Shown piece by piece: positions 26,385-37,544 of a stretch of DNA of 64,000 nt. The notes below the pieces were generated by a model. That model had not been told where the DNA came from, made no database searches, and saw only the letters and a list, made by a program, of their open reading frames with translations. The translations under genes were made by a program, and so were the position numbers. The DNA is taken from contig NZ_CP060034.1 of the NCBI RefSeq assembly GCF_023208195.1, positions 744,001 through 808,000 of the forward strand, given 5' to 3'. Each line of letters begins with the position of its first letter. Positions within the stretch are counted from its first letter, which is position 1. Source of the stretch: Nocardioides sp. InS609-2 (lineage in GTDB: Bacteria > Actinomycetota > Actinomycetes > Propionibacteriales > Nocardioidaceae).

Positions 26385-27644
26385 TCAGCCTAGGCGCCGG
26401 CCACTCGCAGCGAGGCCGGCGGACCGGTTGCGCTTGCGGGCGGCAAGCGCGGCAGCGGCCTCGGGCTCACGGCGCGCGAAGCCGACGAGCAGACCGAGGG
26501 CCACCAGCGAGGGCAGCAGCGCGGACCCGCCGTACGACACGAGTGGCAGCGGGATGCCGATGACTGGCAGCAGGGCGAGCACCATGCCGACGTTGATGAT
26601 CATCTGGCCGAGCAACCACACGATGATGCCGAAGGTCATGTAGCGGGTGAAGGGGTCGGTGGTGTGCAGGGCGACTCGGAGGGCGGCGTAGGCGATGGTG
26701 AAGAAGAGGCCGACCACGAGCAGCGTGCCGACCAGACCGAGCTCCTCGCCGAGAACCGCGAAGATGAAGTCGGTGTGGGCCTCGGGCAGGTCGCCCCACT
26801 TCTGGGTGCTGGCACCGATGCCCTGGCCGAACCAGCCGCCCGTCGAGAGCGCGTAGAGGCCGTGGGCGGGTTGCCAGCCGGTGCCGTGGAAGTCGGTGAA
26901 CGGGTCGACGAAGGAGGTCAGACGATCGCGGCGCTCGCTGTTGGTGGTGGCCAAGAACAGCGCCACCGACCCGATGATCGACACCGCGAAGACGAACAGC
27001 CGGGCGGGTGCACCGACGACCCACAACATGGCGAGCAGGATCGCGAAGAGCACCAGCGCGGTGCCGAGGTCGTGTCCGGCGACCACGAGGACGGTGGCCA
27101 GCAGCATGCCTGGCACCACCGGGATCATGATCTCGTGCACGCGGTCGAGGCGGCGTTCCTTGCGGGCGTAGATGTTGGCCGCCCACAGCACCAGGCCGAG
27201 CTTGGCGATCTCCGAGGGCTGGATGGCCAGCGGGCCGACGGCGAGCCAGTTCTGGTTGCCGTTGCGCTCCTCACCCAGGAACGTGGTGAGGAGCAGCAGC
27301 GTGAGCGACACGATGTAGCCGGGCCAGGCGAGCCGACGGATCCACTGGTGCGGCAGTCGCGACGCGAGCCAGGCGGCCGGCAGGCCGAGGAGCACCCACA
27401 GCAGCTGGCGCTTGACCACGGTGTAGGAGTCGCCGGTGCCGCGGAACGACGAGACACTCGACGCGCTCAGCACCATGATCAGGCCGATGGTCAGCAGCAG
27501 CGCAGACGCACCGAGGAGCAGGTAGTAGGACGTGAGGGGGCGGTCGAGGGCGTGCCGCGCCGTGGCGAACCAGGACGAGACCGAACGGCGACCCTGCCAG
27601 GAGCCGGGAGCGACCTTCACGCGCTCGGGGCTAATGGTGGCCAT
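26385..27644 (-). CDS. ftsW: Septal peptidoglycan polymerase FtsW (SEDS)
   Basis: 419 residues, about ten membrane helices. SEDS signatures include NGNQNWLAVGPLAIQPSEIAKLGLV, AGHDLGTALV, the large loop with TGWQPAHGLYALSTGGWFGQGIG, AHTDFIFAVLGEELG and PLPLVSYGGSALL. It is the glycosyltransferase partner of FtsI. The start is ATG at 27644, preceded by GAGGAGGGG; an upstream in-frame extension is within murD. A short cytoplasmic N-terminus of about 35 residues is typical for actinobacteria. Confidence 0.96.
   Translation of the reverse strand: MATISPERVKVAPGSWQGRRSVSSWFATARHALDRPLTSYYLLLGASALLLTIGLIMVLSASSVSSFRGTGDSYTVVKRQLLWVLLGLPAAWLASRLPHQWIRRLAWPGYIVSLTLLLLTTFLGEERNGNQNWLAVGPLAIQPSEIAKLGLVLWAANIYARKERRLDRVHEIMIPVVPGMLLATVLVVAGHDLGTALVLFAILLAMLWVVGAPARLFVFAVSIIGSVALFLATTNSERRDRLTSFVDPFTDFHGTGWQPAHGLYALSTGGWFGQGIGASTQKWGDLPEAHTDFIFAVLGEELGLVGTLLVVGLFFTIAYAALRVALHTTDPFTRYMTFGIIVWLLGQMIINVGMVLALLPVIGIPLPLVSYGGSALLPSLVALGLLVGFARREPEAAAALAARKRNRSAGLAASGRRLG
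26387..26392 (-). promoter_or_regulatory. Possible internal leaderless -10 element for murG
   Basis: TAGGCT on the minus strand ends 7 bases before the murG ATG. It overlaps the last codons of ftsW, so chance occurrence in coding sequence is possible. Confidence 0.35.
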
Positions 27645-27672
27645 CGGTCCCCTCCTCGTGTCTCGCGGTCGG

Positions 27673-29145
27673 TCAGTCGTCCCTGCCTGCGGCCCGCTTG
27701 CGCACCGCTGCGGCGAAGGCGTCGCCGCGTGCGCCGTAGCCCGCGAACATGTCCATCGATGCGCATCCCGGCGCCAGCAGCACGGTGTCGCCCGGACGGG
27801 CCAGACCGCCTGCAGCCACCACGACGCGCTCCATGGGGTCACCAGTCTCCCCGTCACCGATCTCGACGACCGGCACATCGGGCGCGTGTCGCGAAAGCGC
27901 CTCGGCGATGACATGGCGGTCCCGACCGAGGAGTACGACGCCGCGCAACCGGTCGCGCACGGTCTGCACCAGGTCGTCGAAGCGCGCGCCCTTGGCGAGC
28001 CCGCCCGCGACCCACACGACATGGTCGTAGGCCTGCAACGACGACTGTGCGGCGTGCGGGTTGGTCGCCTTCGAGTCGTCCACCCAGTCGACCTCGTCGA
28101 GCCTGGCCACGTGGGCGATGCGGTGCCCGTCGGGGCGGAAGGCACGCAGCCCGTCGCGGACCGCGACCTGCGAGACGCCGTGCGACCGGGCCAGCGCGGC
28201 CGCGGCCAGTGCGTTGGCGACCAGGTGGGGGGGCGGCGACACTCCCCCGTTCAGGTCGGCGATGGTGCACAGCTCTGCCGCGCTGGTGTCGCGCTGCTCG
28301 ATGAACGCCCGGTCGACCAGGATGTCCTCGACGATCCCGAGCATGCCGACACCGGGCATCCCCAGGGTGAAGCCGATGGCGCGCGCGCCCTCGACGACCT
28401 CGGCCTCCTCGACCAGTCGCCGGGTCTCGGGGTCGGCCACGTTGTAGACGGCCGCCCGCTGCACCTGGTCGTAGATGCGGCCCTTGTCGGCGGCGTACTG
28501 CTGCATGCCTTCGGGACCGGAGTACCAGTCCAGGTGGTCCTCGGCGATGTTGAGCACCGCGGCCGACTCGGCGCTCATCGACTCCGCGTAGTGCAACTGG
28601 AAGCTGGAGAGCTCGACGGCGAGCACGTCGTAGGGCTCGGGGTCCATGACCGCCTCGACGATCGGCAGGCCGACGTTGCCGACCGCGATCGAGCGGAGCC
28701 CGGCGGCTCGCAGGATCGCGTCGAGCATCTGCACCGTGGTGGTCTTGCCGTTGGTGCCGGTGACGGCGAGCCAGGGCGTCGAGTGGTTGGGGTCGCGCAG
28801 CCGCCAGGCGAGCTCGACCTCGCCCCAGACCGGGATGCCGCGTGCCCGGGCCTGCGACAGGAGCGGCGCGTCGGGTCGCCAGCCGGGCGAGGTGACGACC
28901 AGGTCGACGTCGTCGGGCAGAGTCGCGGTGACGCCCTCCCCCAGCCGGATCGACGCGCCGAGCACCTCGAGCAGCTCGGCCTTCTCGGCCATGGTGTCGG
29001 TGGTCTGCTCGTCGAGGGCGACGACGCCCGCACCGAGGTGGTTGAGGTTGTCGGCGGCGGCGAAACCGGAGACGCCGAAGCCCGCGACGATCGCGCGCAC
29101 GCCCTCCCAGGAGTCGTGGCGGCCGAGGTCGAGTGGCGAGGTCAT
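27673..29145 (-). CDS. murD: UDP-N-acetylmuramoylalanine--D-glutamate ligase MurD
   Basis: 490 residues. It adds D-Glu to UDP-MurNAc-L-Ala. P-loop [26 protein letters not shown] and [10 protein letters not shown] are the expected motifs, with [11 protein letters not shown] near the C-terminus. The start is ATG at 29145, which overlaps the mraY stop as ATGA; homology begins shortly after. The 28-base gap to ftsW contains its ribosome site. Confidence 0.96.
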   Translation of the reverse strand: MTSPLDLGRHDSWEGVRAIVAGFGVSGFAAADNLNHLGAGVVALDEQTTDTMAEKAELLEVLGASIRLGEGVTATLPDDVDLVVTSPGWRPDAPLLSQARARGIPVWGEVELAWRLRDPNHSTPWLAVTGTNGKTTTVQMLDAILRAAGLRSIAVGNVGLPIVEAVMDPEPYDVLAVELSSFQLHYAESMSAESAAVLNIAEDHLDWYSGPEGMQQYAADKGRIYDQVQRAAVYNVADPETRRLVEEAEVVEGARAIGFTLGMPGVGMLGIVEDILVDRAFIEQRDTSAAELCTIADLNGGVSPPPHLVANALAAAALARSHGVSQVAVRDGLRAFRPDGHRIAHVARLDEVDWVDDSKATNPHAAQSSLQAYDHVVWVAGGLAKGARFDDLVQTVRDRLRGVVLLGRDRHVIAEALSRHAPDVPVVEIGDGETGDPMERVVVAAGGLARPGDTVLLAPGCASMDMFAGYGARGDAFAAAVRKRAAGRDD

Positions 29146-30230
29146 CCGGCGCCGGCCACCCATTCGGCGTAGAAGATGCCGAGGCCGGCGGCGACGCACA
29201 GTCCGGTGATGATCCAGAACCGGATCACGATGGTGATCTCGGCCCAGCCCAGCATCTCGAAGTGGTGCTGCAACGGGGCAATCCGGAAGATCCGCTTCCC
29301 AGTCCCGGTGATGCGTCTGGTGGCCTTGAACCAGCTCACCTGCAGCATCACCGACAAGGTGACGGCCACGAACAGGCCCCCGAGGATTATCAGCAGCAGC
29401 TCGGTGCGGGTCAGGATCGCCAGGCCGGCGAGCGCGCCGCCGAGCGAGAGCGAGCCCGTGTCTCCCATGAAGATCTGAGCCGGTGAGGCGTTCCACCACA
29501 GGAAGCCGAAGCAGGCGCCCATGATCGCGGCGGAGACCACGGCGAGGTCGAGCGGGTCGCGCACCTCGTAGCAGGACGGGCCCGCGTTGACGCCGCACGA
29601 CTGGTTGTTCTGCCAGATGTTCACCAGCGTGTAGGCGCCGAACACCATCACGCAGGCGCCGGTGGCCAGGCCGTCGAGGCCGTCGGTGAGGTTAACGGCG
29701 TTGCTTGTGCCGGTGACGATCACCCAGATCAGCAGCACCACGACGATCATCGGCAGCTTCCACGCCTCGAAGTCGCGGATCCAGCTGATGTGCAGCGCAG
29801 CGGGGGTCTTGCCACGCTCGTCGGCGAGGGCCGGGGAGAGCGCGAGGATGCCGAAGGCGACGGCGACCACGGTCTGCCCGATCATCTTGGCCTTGCTGCG
29901 CAAGCCGAGGCTGCGCTGCTTGACGATCTTGATGAAGTCGTCGAGGAAGCCGACGAGGCCGAGGCCGACGAAGAGGAAGAGCAAGAGGAGCGCGGACACC
30001 GAGGGCGTCGAGCCGGTGATCAGCTTGGCCAGGAAGTAGGCCAGCACGGACGAGGCGATGATGACGATGCCGCCCATGGTGGGCGTGCCGCGCTTGGTGT
30101 GGTGGCTGGTCGGTCCGTCGTCACGGATCTCCTGCCCGTAGCCATGGTTGGACAAGACGGTGATGGCGACGCGGGTGCCTAGCAGTGAGAAGACGAGGGC
30201 GAGCCCACCGCCGAACAGGATGGCTCTCAT
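29142..30230 (-). CDS. mraY: Phospho-MurNAc-pentapeptide transferase MraY
   Basis: 362 residues with ten predicted membrane helices. It links UDP-MurNAc-pentapeptide to undecaprenyl phosphate, giving lipid I. Motifs: KRGTPTMGG, the DD pair in [22 protein letters not shown] and [10 protein letters not shown] with the catalytic Asp region. The ATG overlaps the murF stop (ATGA). Length and motif order are standard. Confidence 0.97.
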   Translation of the reverse strand: MRAILFGGGLALVFSLLGTRVAITVLSNHGYGQEIRDDGPTSHHTKRGTPTMGGIVIIASSVLAYFLAKLITGSTPSVSALLLLFLFVGLGLVGFLDDFIKIVKQRSLGLRSKAKMIGQTVVAVAFGILALSPALADERGKTPAALHISWIRDFEAWKLPMIVVVLLIWVIVTGTSNAVNLTDGLDGLATGACVMVFGAYTLVNIWQNNQSCGVNAGPSCYEVRDPLDLAVVSAAIMGACFGFLWWNASPAQIFMGDTGSLSLGGALAGLAILTRTELLLIILGGLFVAVTLSVMLQVSWFKATRRITGTGKRIFRIAPLQHHFEMLGWAEITIVIRFWIITGLCVAAGLGIFYAEWVAGAG

Positions 30231-31621
30231 CGGCTGTCCCCTTCAGGTCGGTGGGCGATCAGTGCGTCGGCGACGTGCTCGAGAGCAGCGCCGCGCGAGG
30301 CCTTGACGAGTACGACGTCAGGGGCCGACACATTCTCCATCACCCAGAGCAGTGCCTCGTCCCGGCTCGCCGTGACGATCGCCTCACCGGACCACCCGGG
30401 TACGTCGCGAGCCCCCGCCGCGATCGCCTCCGCCTCGCTCCCCACGGTGACCACGACGTCCAGACCGGCGCGAGCCGCGACCCGGCCGACGTCGGTGTGC
30501 GCCTCCGACGACTCAGCACCCAGCTCGAGCATCGCGCCGAGCACGGCGACACTGCGTCCCTGGCGGGCGGTGCCGATGCGGGCGACCGTCTGGATGGCAG
30601 CGGTCATCGAGGCCGGGTTGGCGTTGTAGGCATCGTTGACGACGACCAGCCCGTCGGGGCGCTCGTGCAGCTCCATCCGCCAGCGGCTCGCCGGCACGCT
30701 CCCGGTCAGAGCGTGCGCGATCACGTCGACGCCAACCCCGACAGCCAGCGCCATCGCGGCGGCCGCAGCGGCGTTGGAGACCTGGTGCTGGCCGGCCTGC
30801 CCGAGGCGCACCGGCCGCCACCGGTCGGCGTACCCGATCTCGAAGGTGGGCCGCTCGAGCTCGTCGAACTCGAGGCCGCGCCACGTCACCTCGCCGACGG
30901 AGCCGAACGTGAGGACGCGTGCGGAGGTGCGCTCCCCCATCACAACGGTCAGGTCGTCGTCGGCGTTGAGCACGGCGGTGCCGGCGGCGCTCAGCGCCTC
31001 GACGATCTCGCCCTTCGCCTGCGCTATGGCTGCCCGGCTGCCGAACTCACCGAGGTGGGCGGTGCCGACGTTGATGACGGCCGCCACGTGGGGCGGCGCT
31101 ATCTCGCAGAGGTAGCCGATGTGGCCGATGCCGCGGGCACCCATCTCGACCACGAGGTACGACGTCTCCGGCGTGGCCCGCAGGACCGTGAGCGGCACAC
31201 CGATCTCGTTGTTGAAGTTGCCGGCCGTGGCCACGGTCGGGCCGACGGCGGTGAGCACCTGGGCGAGGTAGTCCTTGGTGCCGGTCTTGCCCTGCGACCC
31301 GGTCAGCGCCAGCACCGTCACGTCGGGCAGCGCGTCGAGGACGTGCCGGGCGAGCAGCCCGAGCGCGGCGACCGGGTCGGCCACGATCACCGTCGGCACA
31401 CCGGTGTCGCGAGTGCCGAGCACAGCGGCAGCACCGCCCTCGACGGCTCCTTCGGCGTACGCATGACCGTCGGCGTGCTCCCCCGCGATGGCCACGAAGA
31501 GCCCCCCGGGGACCGTCTCGCGACTGTCGATGAAGGCTGGCCCGGTGACCATGACGCCGTCGTCACGGACGGCCTCTCCCCCGACGACCGCGGCGACCTC
31601 AGCGAGGCTCATCGCGATCAC
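30227..31621 (-). CDS. murF: UDP-MurNAc-tripeptide--D-Ala-D-Ala ligase MurF
   Basis: 464 residues. It adds D-Ala-D-Ala to the stem peptide. P-loop [32 protein letters not shown] and [11 protein letters not shown] are diagnostic. The GTG at 31621 overlaps the murE stop as GTGA; an ATG three codons later (31612) is the alternative and lies closer to the usual family start. Both give a complete enzyme. Confidence 0.95.
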   Translation of the reverse strand: MIAMSLAEVAAVVGGEAVRDDGVMVTGPAFIDSRETVPGGLFVAIAGEHADGHAYAEGAVEGGAAAVLGTRDTGVPTVIVADPVAALGLLARHVLDALPDVTVLALTGSQGKTGTKDYLAQVLTAVGPTVATAGNFNNEIGVPLTVLRATPETSYLVVEMGARGIGHIGYLCEIAPPHVAAVINVGTAHLGEFGSRAAIAQAKGEIVEALSAAGTAVLNADDDLTVVMGERTSARVLTFGSVGEVTWRGLEFDELERPTFEIGYADRWRPVRLGQAGQHQVSNAAAAAAMALAVGVGVDVIAHALTGSVPASRWRMELHERPDGLVVVNDAYNANPASMTAAIQTVARIGTARQGRSVAVLGAMLELGAESSEAHTDVGRVAARAGLDVVVTVGSEAEAIAAGARDVPGWSGEAIVTASRDEALLWVMENVSAPDVVLVKASRGAALEHVADALIAHRPEGDSR

Positions 31622-33156
31622 CGGATCACCTCGCGGATAGCCGCGGCTGCGACCTTGCGGTCGTCGAACGGGTGCACGACGCCGTCGATCTCCTGGCCGT
31701 CCTCGTGTCCCTTGCCGGCCACGAGCACGATGTCGCCCGGTCGCGCGCGGCGTACGGCCTCGCTGATCGCTGCGCGCCGGTCGCCGATCTCGACCACCTC
31801 GCCCGGGCCTGCTGCCCCGTCGATCATGGCGGCCCGGATCGCGGCGGGGTCCTCGGTGCGGGGGTTGTCGTTGGTGACGATGAGTACGTCGGCCAGTCGG
31901 GCCGCGATCTCGGCCATGATCGGCCGCTTGCCCGGGTCGCGGTCACCGCCGGCGCCGAGCACCACGATCACCTGCCCGTCAGTGAGCGGACGGAGTGTGT
32001 CGATGGCGGCCTCGACGGCGTCGGGCTTGTGGGCGTAGTCGACGAACACCACGAAGTCCTGGCCGGCATCGACGCGCTCGAGCCGGCCGGGCACCCCGCC
32101 ACCGGCCGCGATGCCGGCGGCGACGCGTGCCGACTCGAAGCCGAGCTCGGCGCAGGAGGCGACGGCAGCCAGCGCGTTGGAGACGTTGAAGGAGCCAGGC
32201 AGGCCGACCCCCGCGTCGACGGCGAGGCCGTCAGGACCAAGCACCGTGAACGTCGAGCCGGTGGCCGTCGACTCCACGTCGACGGCCTGCCAGTCGGCGT
32301 CGGCGCCGGTGATCGAGAACGTGCGCATCGGAATCGTCGCCTCCGCCAGGAGCCGCCGCCCGTAGGCGTCGTCGACGTTGGTCAGCCCCAGCCGGGCCCG
32401 CTGCGGGGTGAACAGCGACGCCTTGGCCGCGAAGTAGTCGTCGACGTCGGCGTGGAAGTCGAGGTGGTCGCGACCCAGGTTGAGGAACGTCGCCACGTCG
32501 AAGACGACCCCGTCGACCCGGCCCATCACCAGCGCATGGCTGGACACCTCCATCGCGCACGCGGCCACGCCTCGCTCGCGCATCAGCGCGAACAGGCCGT
32601 GCAGGTCGGGTGCCTCGGGCGTGGTCAGGGCGGTCTTCACGTCGGCACCGAGGATGCGGGTGCCGACGGTGCCGATGACCGACGCCGGGATGCCGGCCAG
32701 CTGAAGGCCGTTCTCGGCCAGCCGCGTGGTCGTGGTCTTGCCCTGGGTGCCGGTGACCGCGAGCATCCGCAGTCCGGTCGCCGGGTCGCCGTACACCCGT
32801 GCGGCGAGTGGACCGAGCACCGCCCGTGGAGTGGGTACGACGACCGCCGGGGTCCCCGGTGGCAGCCGGTCGGCACCGGTCGGATCGGTCAGGACGGCCA
32901 CGGCACCCGCAGCGAGCGCGGACCCGGCGAAGTCGGCTCCGTGCGCGCGAGCGCCCGGGAGGGCGGCGTACAGGTCTCCGGGCACGATGCGCTGCGAACT
33001 GAGGGTGACGCCGGTGACCTCGACGGTCACGTCACCCAGCACGTCCACGGTGGTGCGGGCGCCCAACCAGGTCGCCAGATCGGCGAGCACGTGCGGGGTC
33101 GGGCGACGTGGTCGGGTCTGCCCTGCTGCCACCGGGATCGGCTTGTCGCTCACCAC
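31618..33156 (-). CDS. murE: UDP-MurNAc-dipeptide--diaminopimelate ligase MurE
   Basis: 512 residues. P-loop GTQGKTTTT, EVSSHAL, NLGRDHLDFH and the specificity loop DNPRTEDP. DNPR marks diaminopimelate as substrate and not lysine; whether it is the LL or meso form cannot be read from the motif. The GTG at 33156 has a TAGTCT hexamer 6 bases upstream. This suggests a leaderless internal promoter in the 28-base gap after ftsI, in addition to read-through from mraZ. Confidence 0.96.
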   Translation of the reverse strand: MVSDKPIPVAAGQTRPRRPTPHVLADLATWLGARTTVDVLGDVTVEVTGVTLSSQRIVPGDLYAALPGARAHGADFAGSALAAGAVAVLTDPTGADRLPPGTPAVVVPTPRAVLGPLAARVYGDPATGLRMLAVTGTQGKTTTTRLAENGLQLAGIPASVIGTVGTRILGADVKTALTTPEAPDLHGLFALMRERGVAACAMEVSSHALVMGRVDGVVFDVATFLNLGRDHLDFHADVDDYFAAKASLFTPQRARLGLTNVDDAYGRRLLAEATIPMRTFSITGADADWQAVDVESTATGSTFTVLGPDGLAVDAGVGLPGSFNVSNALAAVASCAELGFESARVAAGIAAGGGVPGRLERVDAGQDFVVFVDYAHKPDAVEAAIDTLRPLTDGQVIVVLGAGGDRDPGKRPIMAEIAARLADVLIVTNDNPRTEDPAAIRAAMIDGAAGPGEVVEIGDRRAAISEAVRRARPGDIVLVAGKGHEDGQEIDGVVHPFDDRKVAAAAIREVIR

Positions 33157-33162
33157 GCCCGG

Positions 33163-33168
33163 AGACTA
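33163..33168 (-). promoter_or_regulatory. -10 element of a leaderless promoter for murE
   Basis: TAGTCT on the minus strand ends 6 bases before the GTG at 33156, between ftsI and murE. Confidence 0.5.
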
Positions 33169-33184
33169 TCGCCGGGGCCGCGGC

Positions 33185-35002
33185 TCACCACTCGACGGGC
33201 AGCCGCGACGGCCGGGTGCCGGTGGGCGGGACCTGGTAGCGGCTGAGGGCGTAGCCCATGATCCTGGAGAAGACCGGGCCGCCGATCGAGCCACCGCCGC
33301 CATCGACCTTCGGGCCGTGCACGACGACGTAGACCGTGAAGCGCGGGTCGTCGGCGGGGGCGAAACCGGCGAAGGAGACGGAGTTGGAGCCGTCGTAACA
33401 ACCACACTCGGCGCTGACGCGCTGAGCGGTGCCGGTCTTGCCGGCGACGCGGTAGCCCGCGACCTGTGCCAGCGGGGCGACGCCGACCTCGTCGTCGACC
33501 ACCCGCTCCATCATCATCATCGTCTGGTGGGCGGCCTTCTGGCTGACCACGCGCGTCTCGGTGGCGGTGTCGGTGCCGACGTCGATGCCGTCGTCGGTGA
33601 CCGCGTGGCCACGGATCAGGCTCGGGTCGATGCGCACGCCGCCGTTGGCGATGGTGTTGACGGCCGTCGTCATCTGCACGGCGTTGACCGACAGCGACTG
33701 GCCGAACGCGACGCGGTCCTTGGTCTGCGACGTCATCGCGTCACCGGGTGTCAGGATGCCGCGGGTCTCGCCGCGGACGCCGAGGTCGGTCTTCTCGCCC
33801 AGCCCGAACTTCTTCAGGTAGGCGGTCAGCTCGGGCGGCGTGAAGAGGTCGGTGGCCTTCACTGTGCCGATGTTGGAGGACTTCGCGATCACGCCGGCGA
33901 GCGTCAGCCTGATGTCAGGGTGGCTGAACCAGTCGTGGATCGTCCGGTCCTGCCGGTTGAGCACCGGCGGCACCTTGATCTTGGTGCGCGGCGTCACCTT
34001 GCCGGCGTCGATCAGCGAGGCCACGGTGAGCACCTTCTCCACCGAGCCGGGCTCGTAGGGCTCGCTCAGCGCGCGGGAGCCGAGGTCTTCCTTGGGGAAG
34101 TCGAGCGGGTTGTTCGGGTCGTACGTCGGCCCGTCGGCCAGCGCGAGGACCTCGCCGGTGCGGGAGTCCATGACCACCGCGGCGCCCGACTCGGCGCCGT
34201 ACTTGTCGATCGTCTCGTCGAGAACGGTCTGGGTGAAGTAGTTGAGGTCGCGGTCGATCGTGGTGCGCAGCGGCGCACCGTCGACGGGTTTGACGGTAGA
34301 GCTCTCACCGAGCGGGATGCGGTAGCCGCGGCCCTCGGTGTAGATCGCCTGGCCGTCGGTGCCGCGCAGCTGCTTGTCGAAGGTGCGCTCGAAGCCGCCG
34401 AGCGGCTCGTCGGTGCCCATGAAGCCGAGCACGTTGGCGGCCACCTCGCCGGCCGGGTAGTCGCGGACCGGGTCCTCGCGGGTGGTGATCCCCTGGTAGC
34501 CGAGCTGGTCGATCTCGTCGACGACGTCGGTGGCCTGCGTGGACGGGACGCGGCGGGCGATGTACTGGAACCGGCCACCGATGGCACCTTCACCACCCTG
34601 ATAACGCAGCTTGTCGAGCGTCTTGAAGTAGTCGACACCGAGCTCGGTCGAGAGGATCTTGGCCAGCTCGTTGGCGTCGTCCCGGGTCATCTGCGGGTCG
34701 GCGATGACCATCTTGCCGGCGACGGAGTCGGCCAGCGGCACGTCGTTGCGGTCGAGGATGTCGCCCCGCTCGGCCGGCAGGACGATGTCGACGACGCCCT
34801 CCTTCGCGGCCATCGCGGCGTAGGCGTGCGGGTCGATGCCCTGAAGTTGCACGAGTCGCACGCCGAACACCGACAGCACCATGGCAATGATCACGAAGCC
34901 GAAGCGCAGCCGGACCTTCGGCGCTCCCCTGCCGGCCGGCCGACCGGCGAGACGACCGCGGGTCTGCCGGGTGCTGGTGGGCTTGGGGCGATTCGACGGC
35001 AA
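33185..35002 (-). CDS. ftsI: Septal transpeptidase FtsI (PBP3/PbpB)
   Basis: 605-residue class B penicillin-binding protein. Basic cytoplasmic N-terminus, one membrane helix (about residues 33-50), a dimerisation domain (ERGDILDRN), and the transpeptidase domain. Catalytic motifs are EPGSVEK (Ser and Lys of SxxK), KSSN (SxN) and GKTGTAQ (KTG). A Cys pair (ECGCYDG) near the C-terminus is unusual but may be structural. It works with FtsW in septal wall synthesis. It is preceded by the ftsL-like gene after 118 bases. Confidence 0.96.
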   Translation of the reverse strand: MPSNRPKPTSTRQTRGRLAGRPAGRGAPKVRLRFGFVIIAMVLSVFGVRLVQLQGIDPHAYAAMAAKEGVVDIVLPAERGDILDRNDVPLADSVAGKMVIADPQMTRDDANELAKILSTELGVDYFKTLDKLRYQGGEGAIGGRFQYIARRVPSTQATDVVDEIDQLGYQGITTREDPVRDYPAGEVAANVLGFMGTDEPLGGFERTFDKQLRGTDGQAIYTEGRGYRIPLGESSTVKPVDGAPLRTTIDRDLNYFTQTVLDETIDKYGAESGAAVVMDSRTGEVLALADGPTYDPNNPLDFPKEDLGSRALSEPYEPGSVEKVLTVASLIDAGKVTPRTKIKVPPVLNRQDRTIHDWFSHPDIRLTLAGVIAKSSNIGTVKATDLFTPPELTAYLKKFGLGEKTDLGVRGETRGILTPGDAMTSQTKDRVAFGQSLSVNAVQMTTAVNTIANGGVRIDPSLIRGHAVTDDGIDVGTDTATETRVVSQKAAHQTMMMMERVVDDEVGVAPLAQVAGYRVAGKTGTAQRVSAECGCYDGSNSVSFAGFAPADDPRFTVYVVVHGPKVDGGGGSIGGPVFSRIMGYALSRYQVPPTGTRPSRLPVEW

Positions 35003-35120
35003 GGCGGGCTCCGGGTGGTCTCGGGAACGGCGGTCGGGATCGGCGGACGCTCTCCCCCCTGTCTACCGGTCGAAGTGGGTCGACCGGCCGAGGCTGAGCC
35101 TCGCCGGAGAACGTGTCGCG

Positions 35121-35693
35121 TCAGCGGTTGTTCTTGTTCTTCCGGCTCTGCTGGCGGTCGGCCTTCTTGGCTGCCTTCTTCTGGGCCTTCGCGTCGGCCT
35201 GGGCAGTAGGCTGCGCCGTCACCTCCACCGTGTTCACCGGCGGGATGAGCGACGCGGGCTTGGGAGCGGGCCGACGCGTCAGCTGGAGGGCGTCCTCGGG
35301 CGTCGCGGGCGTCGGCGTACCGGTCACCGTGCCGTCGAGCGCCAAGAAGGCCGGCGCGGCCGGGACGACCATGCCCATCTTCTGGGCCTGCGTGGCGATC
35401 CGCTGCGGGCTGCGCAGCTCGTCGAGCTCGCGGCGCAGGGTCTGCTGGCGTGCGGCCATGACGGAGGCCTTCTCCTCGAGACTGCTCGCGGCGAACGACG
35501 CCTGCTGCATGGAGGTGTTGAACATCAGCAGGCCGATCACGCCACCGAGCAGCAGCAGGCTGACCAGGGTCACGAACGGGACGCGCGGAGCACGCACCCG
35601 AGCCCTGGGTACGACGCTGAGGCGGGCGCGCTCGACGGCGGCCTCGCCGATGTGGGCGACGCGGGAGCGGAGCTGGACGGCCGGGCTGCTCAT
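35121..35693 (-). CDS. FtsL-like single-pass division protein
   Basis: 190 residues. Cytoplasmic N-terminus of about 40 residues, one membrane helix (about 44-64, PFVTLVSLLLLGGVIGLLMF), then a coiled coil with leucine-type heptads (QQTLRRELDELRSPQRIATQAQKMGM), which is the FtsL layout. A Lys/Ala/Gln/Arg-rich tail (AQKKAAKKADRQQSRKNKNNR) of about 30 residues follows. The position between rsmH and ftsI matches Rv2164c. The ATG at 35693 is 1 base from the rsmH stop. Confidence 0.85.
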   Translation of the reverse strand: MSSPAVQLRSRVAHIGEAAVERARLSVVPRARVRAPRVPFVTLVSLLLLGGVIGLLMFNTSMQQASFAASSLEEKASVMAARQQTLRRELDELRSPQRIATQAQKMGMVVPAAPAFLALDGTVTGTPTPATPEDALQLTRRPAPKPASLIPPVNTVEVTAQPTAQADAKAQKKAAKKADRQQSRKNKNNR

Positions 35694-35694
35694 G

Positions 35695-36693
<999 letters not shown>

Positions 36694-36700
36694 CTTCGGC

Positions 36701-36850
36701 CTACCTGCCCAGCGTGGTGAGCAGGAGGAGTCCGATGGCAAGGGCCCCGGACGCGAGTGCCGAGAAGGTCATCAGGGCGACCACGGCTCGGGCCTGGTCG
36801 CGGACGCGCGGTGACCGCGCGTCCGTCGTACCTGCCCAGGTGTTGCTCAT
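36701..36850 (-). CDS. 49-residue membrane protein between mraZ and rsmH
   Basis: A short gene, ATG at 36850 to TAG at 36701. About 22 polar residues ([19 protein letters not shown]) precede a hydrophobic stretch (about residues 22-47, [25 protein letters not shown]). No family is recognised. It ends 7 bases before rsmH, in the transcript of the division cluster, so it could act in division or wall assembly (inference from place only). Confidence 0.6.
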   Translation of the reverse strand: MSNTWAGTTDARSPRVRDQARAVVALMTFSALASGALAIGLLLLTTLGR

Positions 36851-36923
36851 GGTCTCGACCCCAACTGTTTTGGTGCTGCTGACTTCTTGCCTTGGTGCAT
36901 GTGACGCCGCAAGGCCTGGTCCC

Positions 36924-36995
36924 TGCCCGCTCCCGCGATGGGAAGTGCCGTCTGGTGCCGGGGAAGTGACCCCAGATGGCTCGGGAGAGCGGGCA
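36924..36995 (-). ncRNA. Candidate mraW RNA motif: structured leader between mraZ and rsmH
   Basis: In an otherwise compact operon, 189 bases separate mraZ from the small membrane gene. The minus-strand transcript can fold: the outer arms 36983-36995 and 36924-36934 pair with a small bulge, and the inner arms 36972-36980 and 36947-36955 pair with one mismatch. A conserved mraW RNA motif is known upstream of mraW in actinobacteria. I matched place and fold only, not a covariance model. Confidence 0.45.
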
Positions 36996-37039
36996 CGAGA
37001 CCTCGCCCTGCGGTGTCTGTTCTGTTGTCGTGCTGGCCC

Positions 37040-37468
37040 CTAGATGCCGGGGAAGACCTCGTCGGACAGGTCCGAGAACTTCTGCTCCTGCTCCTCTGAG
37101 TACGCCGTCCAGGCCGTCGGGTCCCAGATCTCGATGCGGTTCATCGAGCCGATGACCACCACGTCCTTGCTGAGCGAGGCGTACTCCCGCAAGACCGACG
37201 GGATGGAGATCCGGCCCTGCTTGTCCGGCACCTCGTTGGAGGCGGCGGCGAACAACATGCGCGAGTAGTCACGAGCGCCCTTGACGGTGAGCGGCGCCGC
37301 GGCCAGTCGTTCGTAGAGCTTCTGGAAGTCGTCCATGGACCAGACCGTCAAGCAGCGTTCCTGCCCTCTGGTCACCACGAGTCCCTCCGCCAACTGCTCC
37401 CTGAACTTCGCCGGGAGGAACAGCCGACCCTTCTCGTCGAGCTTCGGGGTGTAGGTGCCGAAGAACAT
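37040..37468 (-). CDS. mraZ: Transcriptional regulator MraZ
   Basis: 142 residues with two MraZ/AbrB-like domains, each with a DxxxR motif: LDEKGRLFLPAKFRE and DKQGRISIPSVLREY. MraZ forms ring oligomers and binds direct repeats in front of its own operon. It is the first gene of the division cluster. Start ATG at 37468 with GGGGAGG 6 bases upstream. Four GTGGAG boxes lie upstream, over the promoter. Confidence 0.97.
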   Translation of the reverse strand: MFFGTYTPKLDEKGRLFLPAKFREQLAEGLVVTRGQERCLTVWSMDDFQKLYERLAAAPLTVKGARDYSRMLFAAASNEVPDKQGRISIPSVLREYASLSKDVVVIGSMNRIEIWDPTAWTAYSEEQEQKFSDLSDEVFPGI

Positions 37469-37508
37469 CCGGACCCTCCCCGTTACTGACGGGAGAAATC
37501 GACCTTTC

Positions 37509-37544
37509 CTCCACTTCGCTCCACTCTACTCCACATCACTCCAC
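37509..37544 (-). promoter_or_regulatory. Four MraZ boxes with exact 10-bp period
   Basis: On the minus strand GTGGAG occurs at 37539-37544, 37529-37534, 37519-37524 and 37509-37514. The spacing is exactly 10 bp, one helical turn, as expected for a MraZ ring binding one face. Two boxes lie in the promoter spacer, one overlaps the -10, and one the start site, so repression is expected. Confidence 0.88.
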
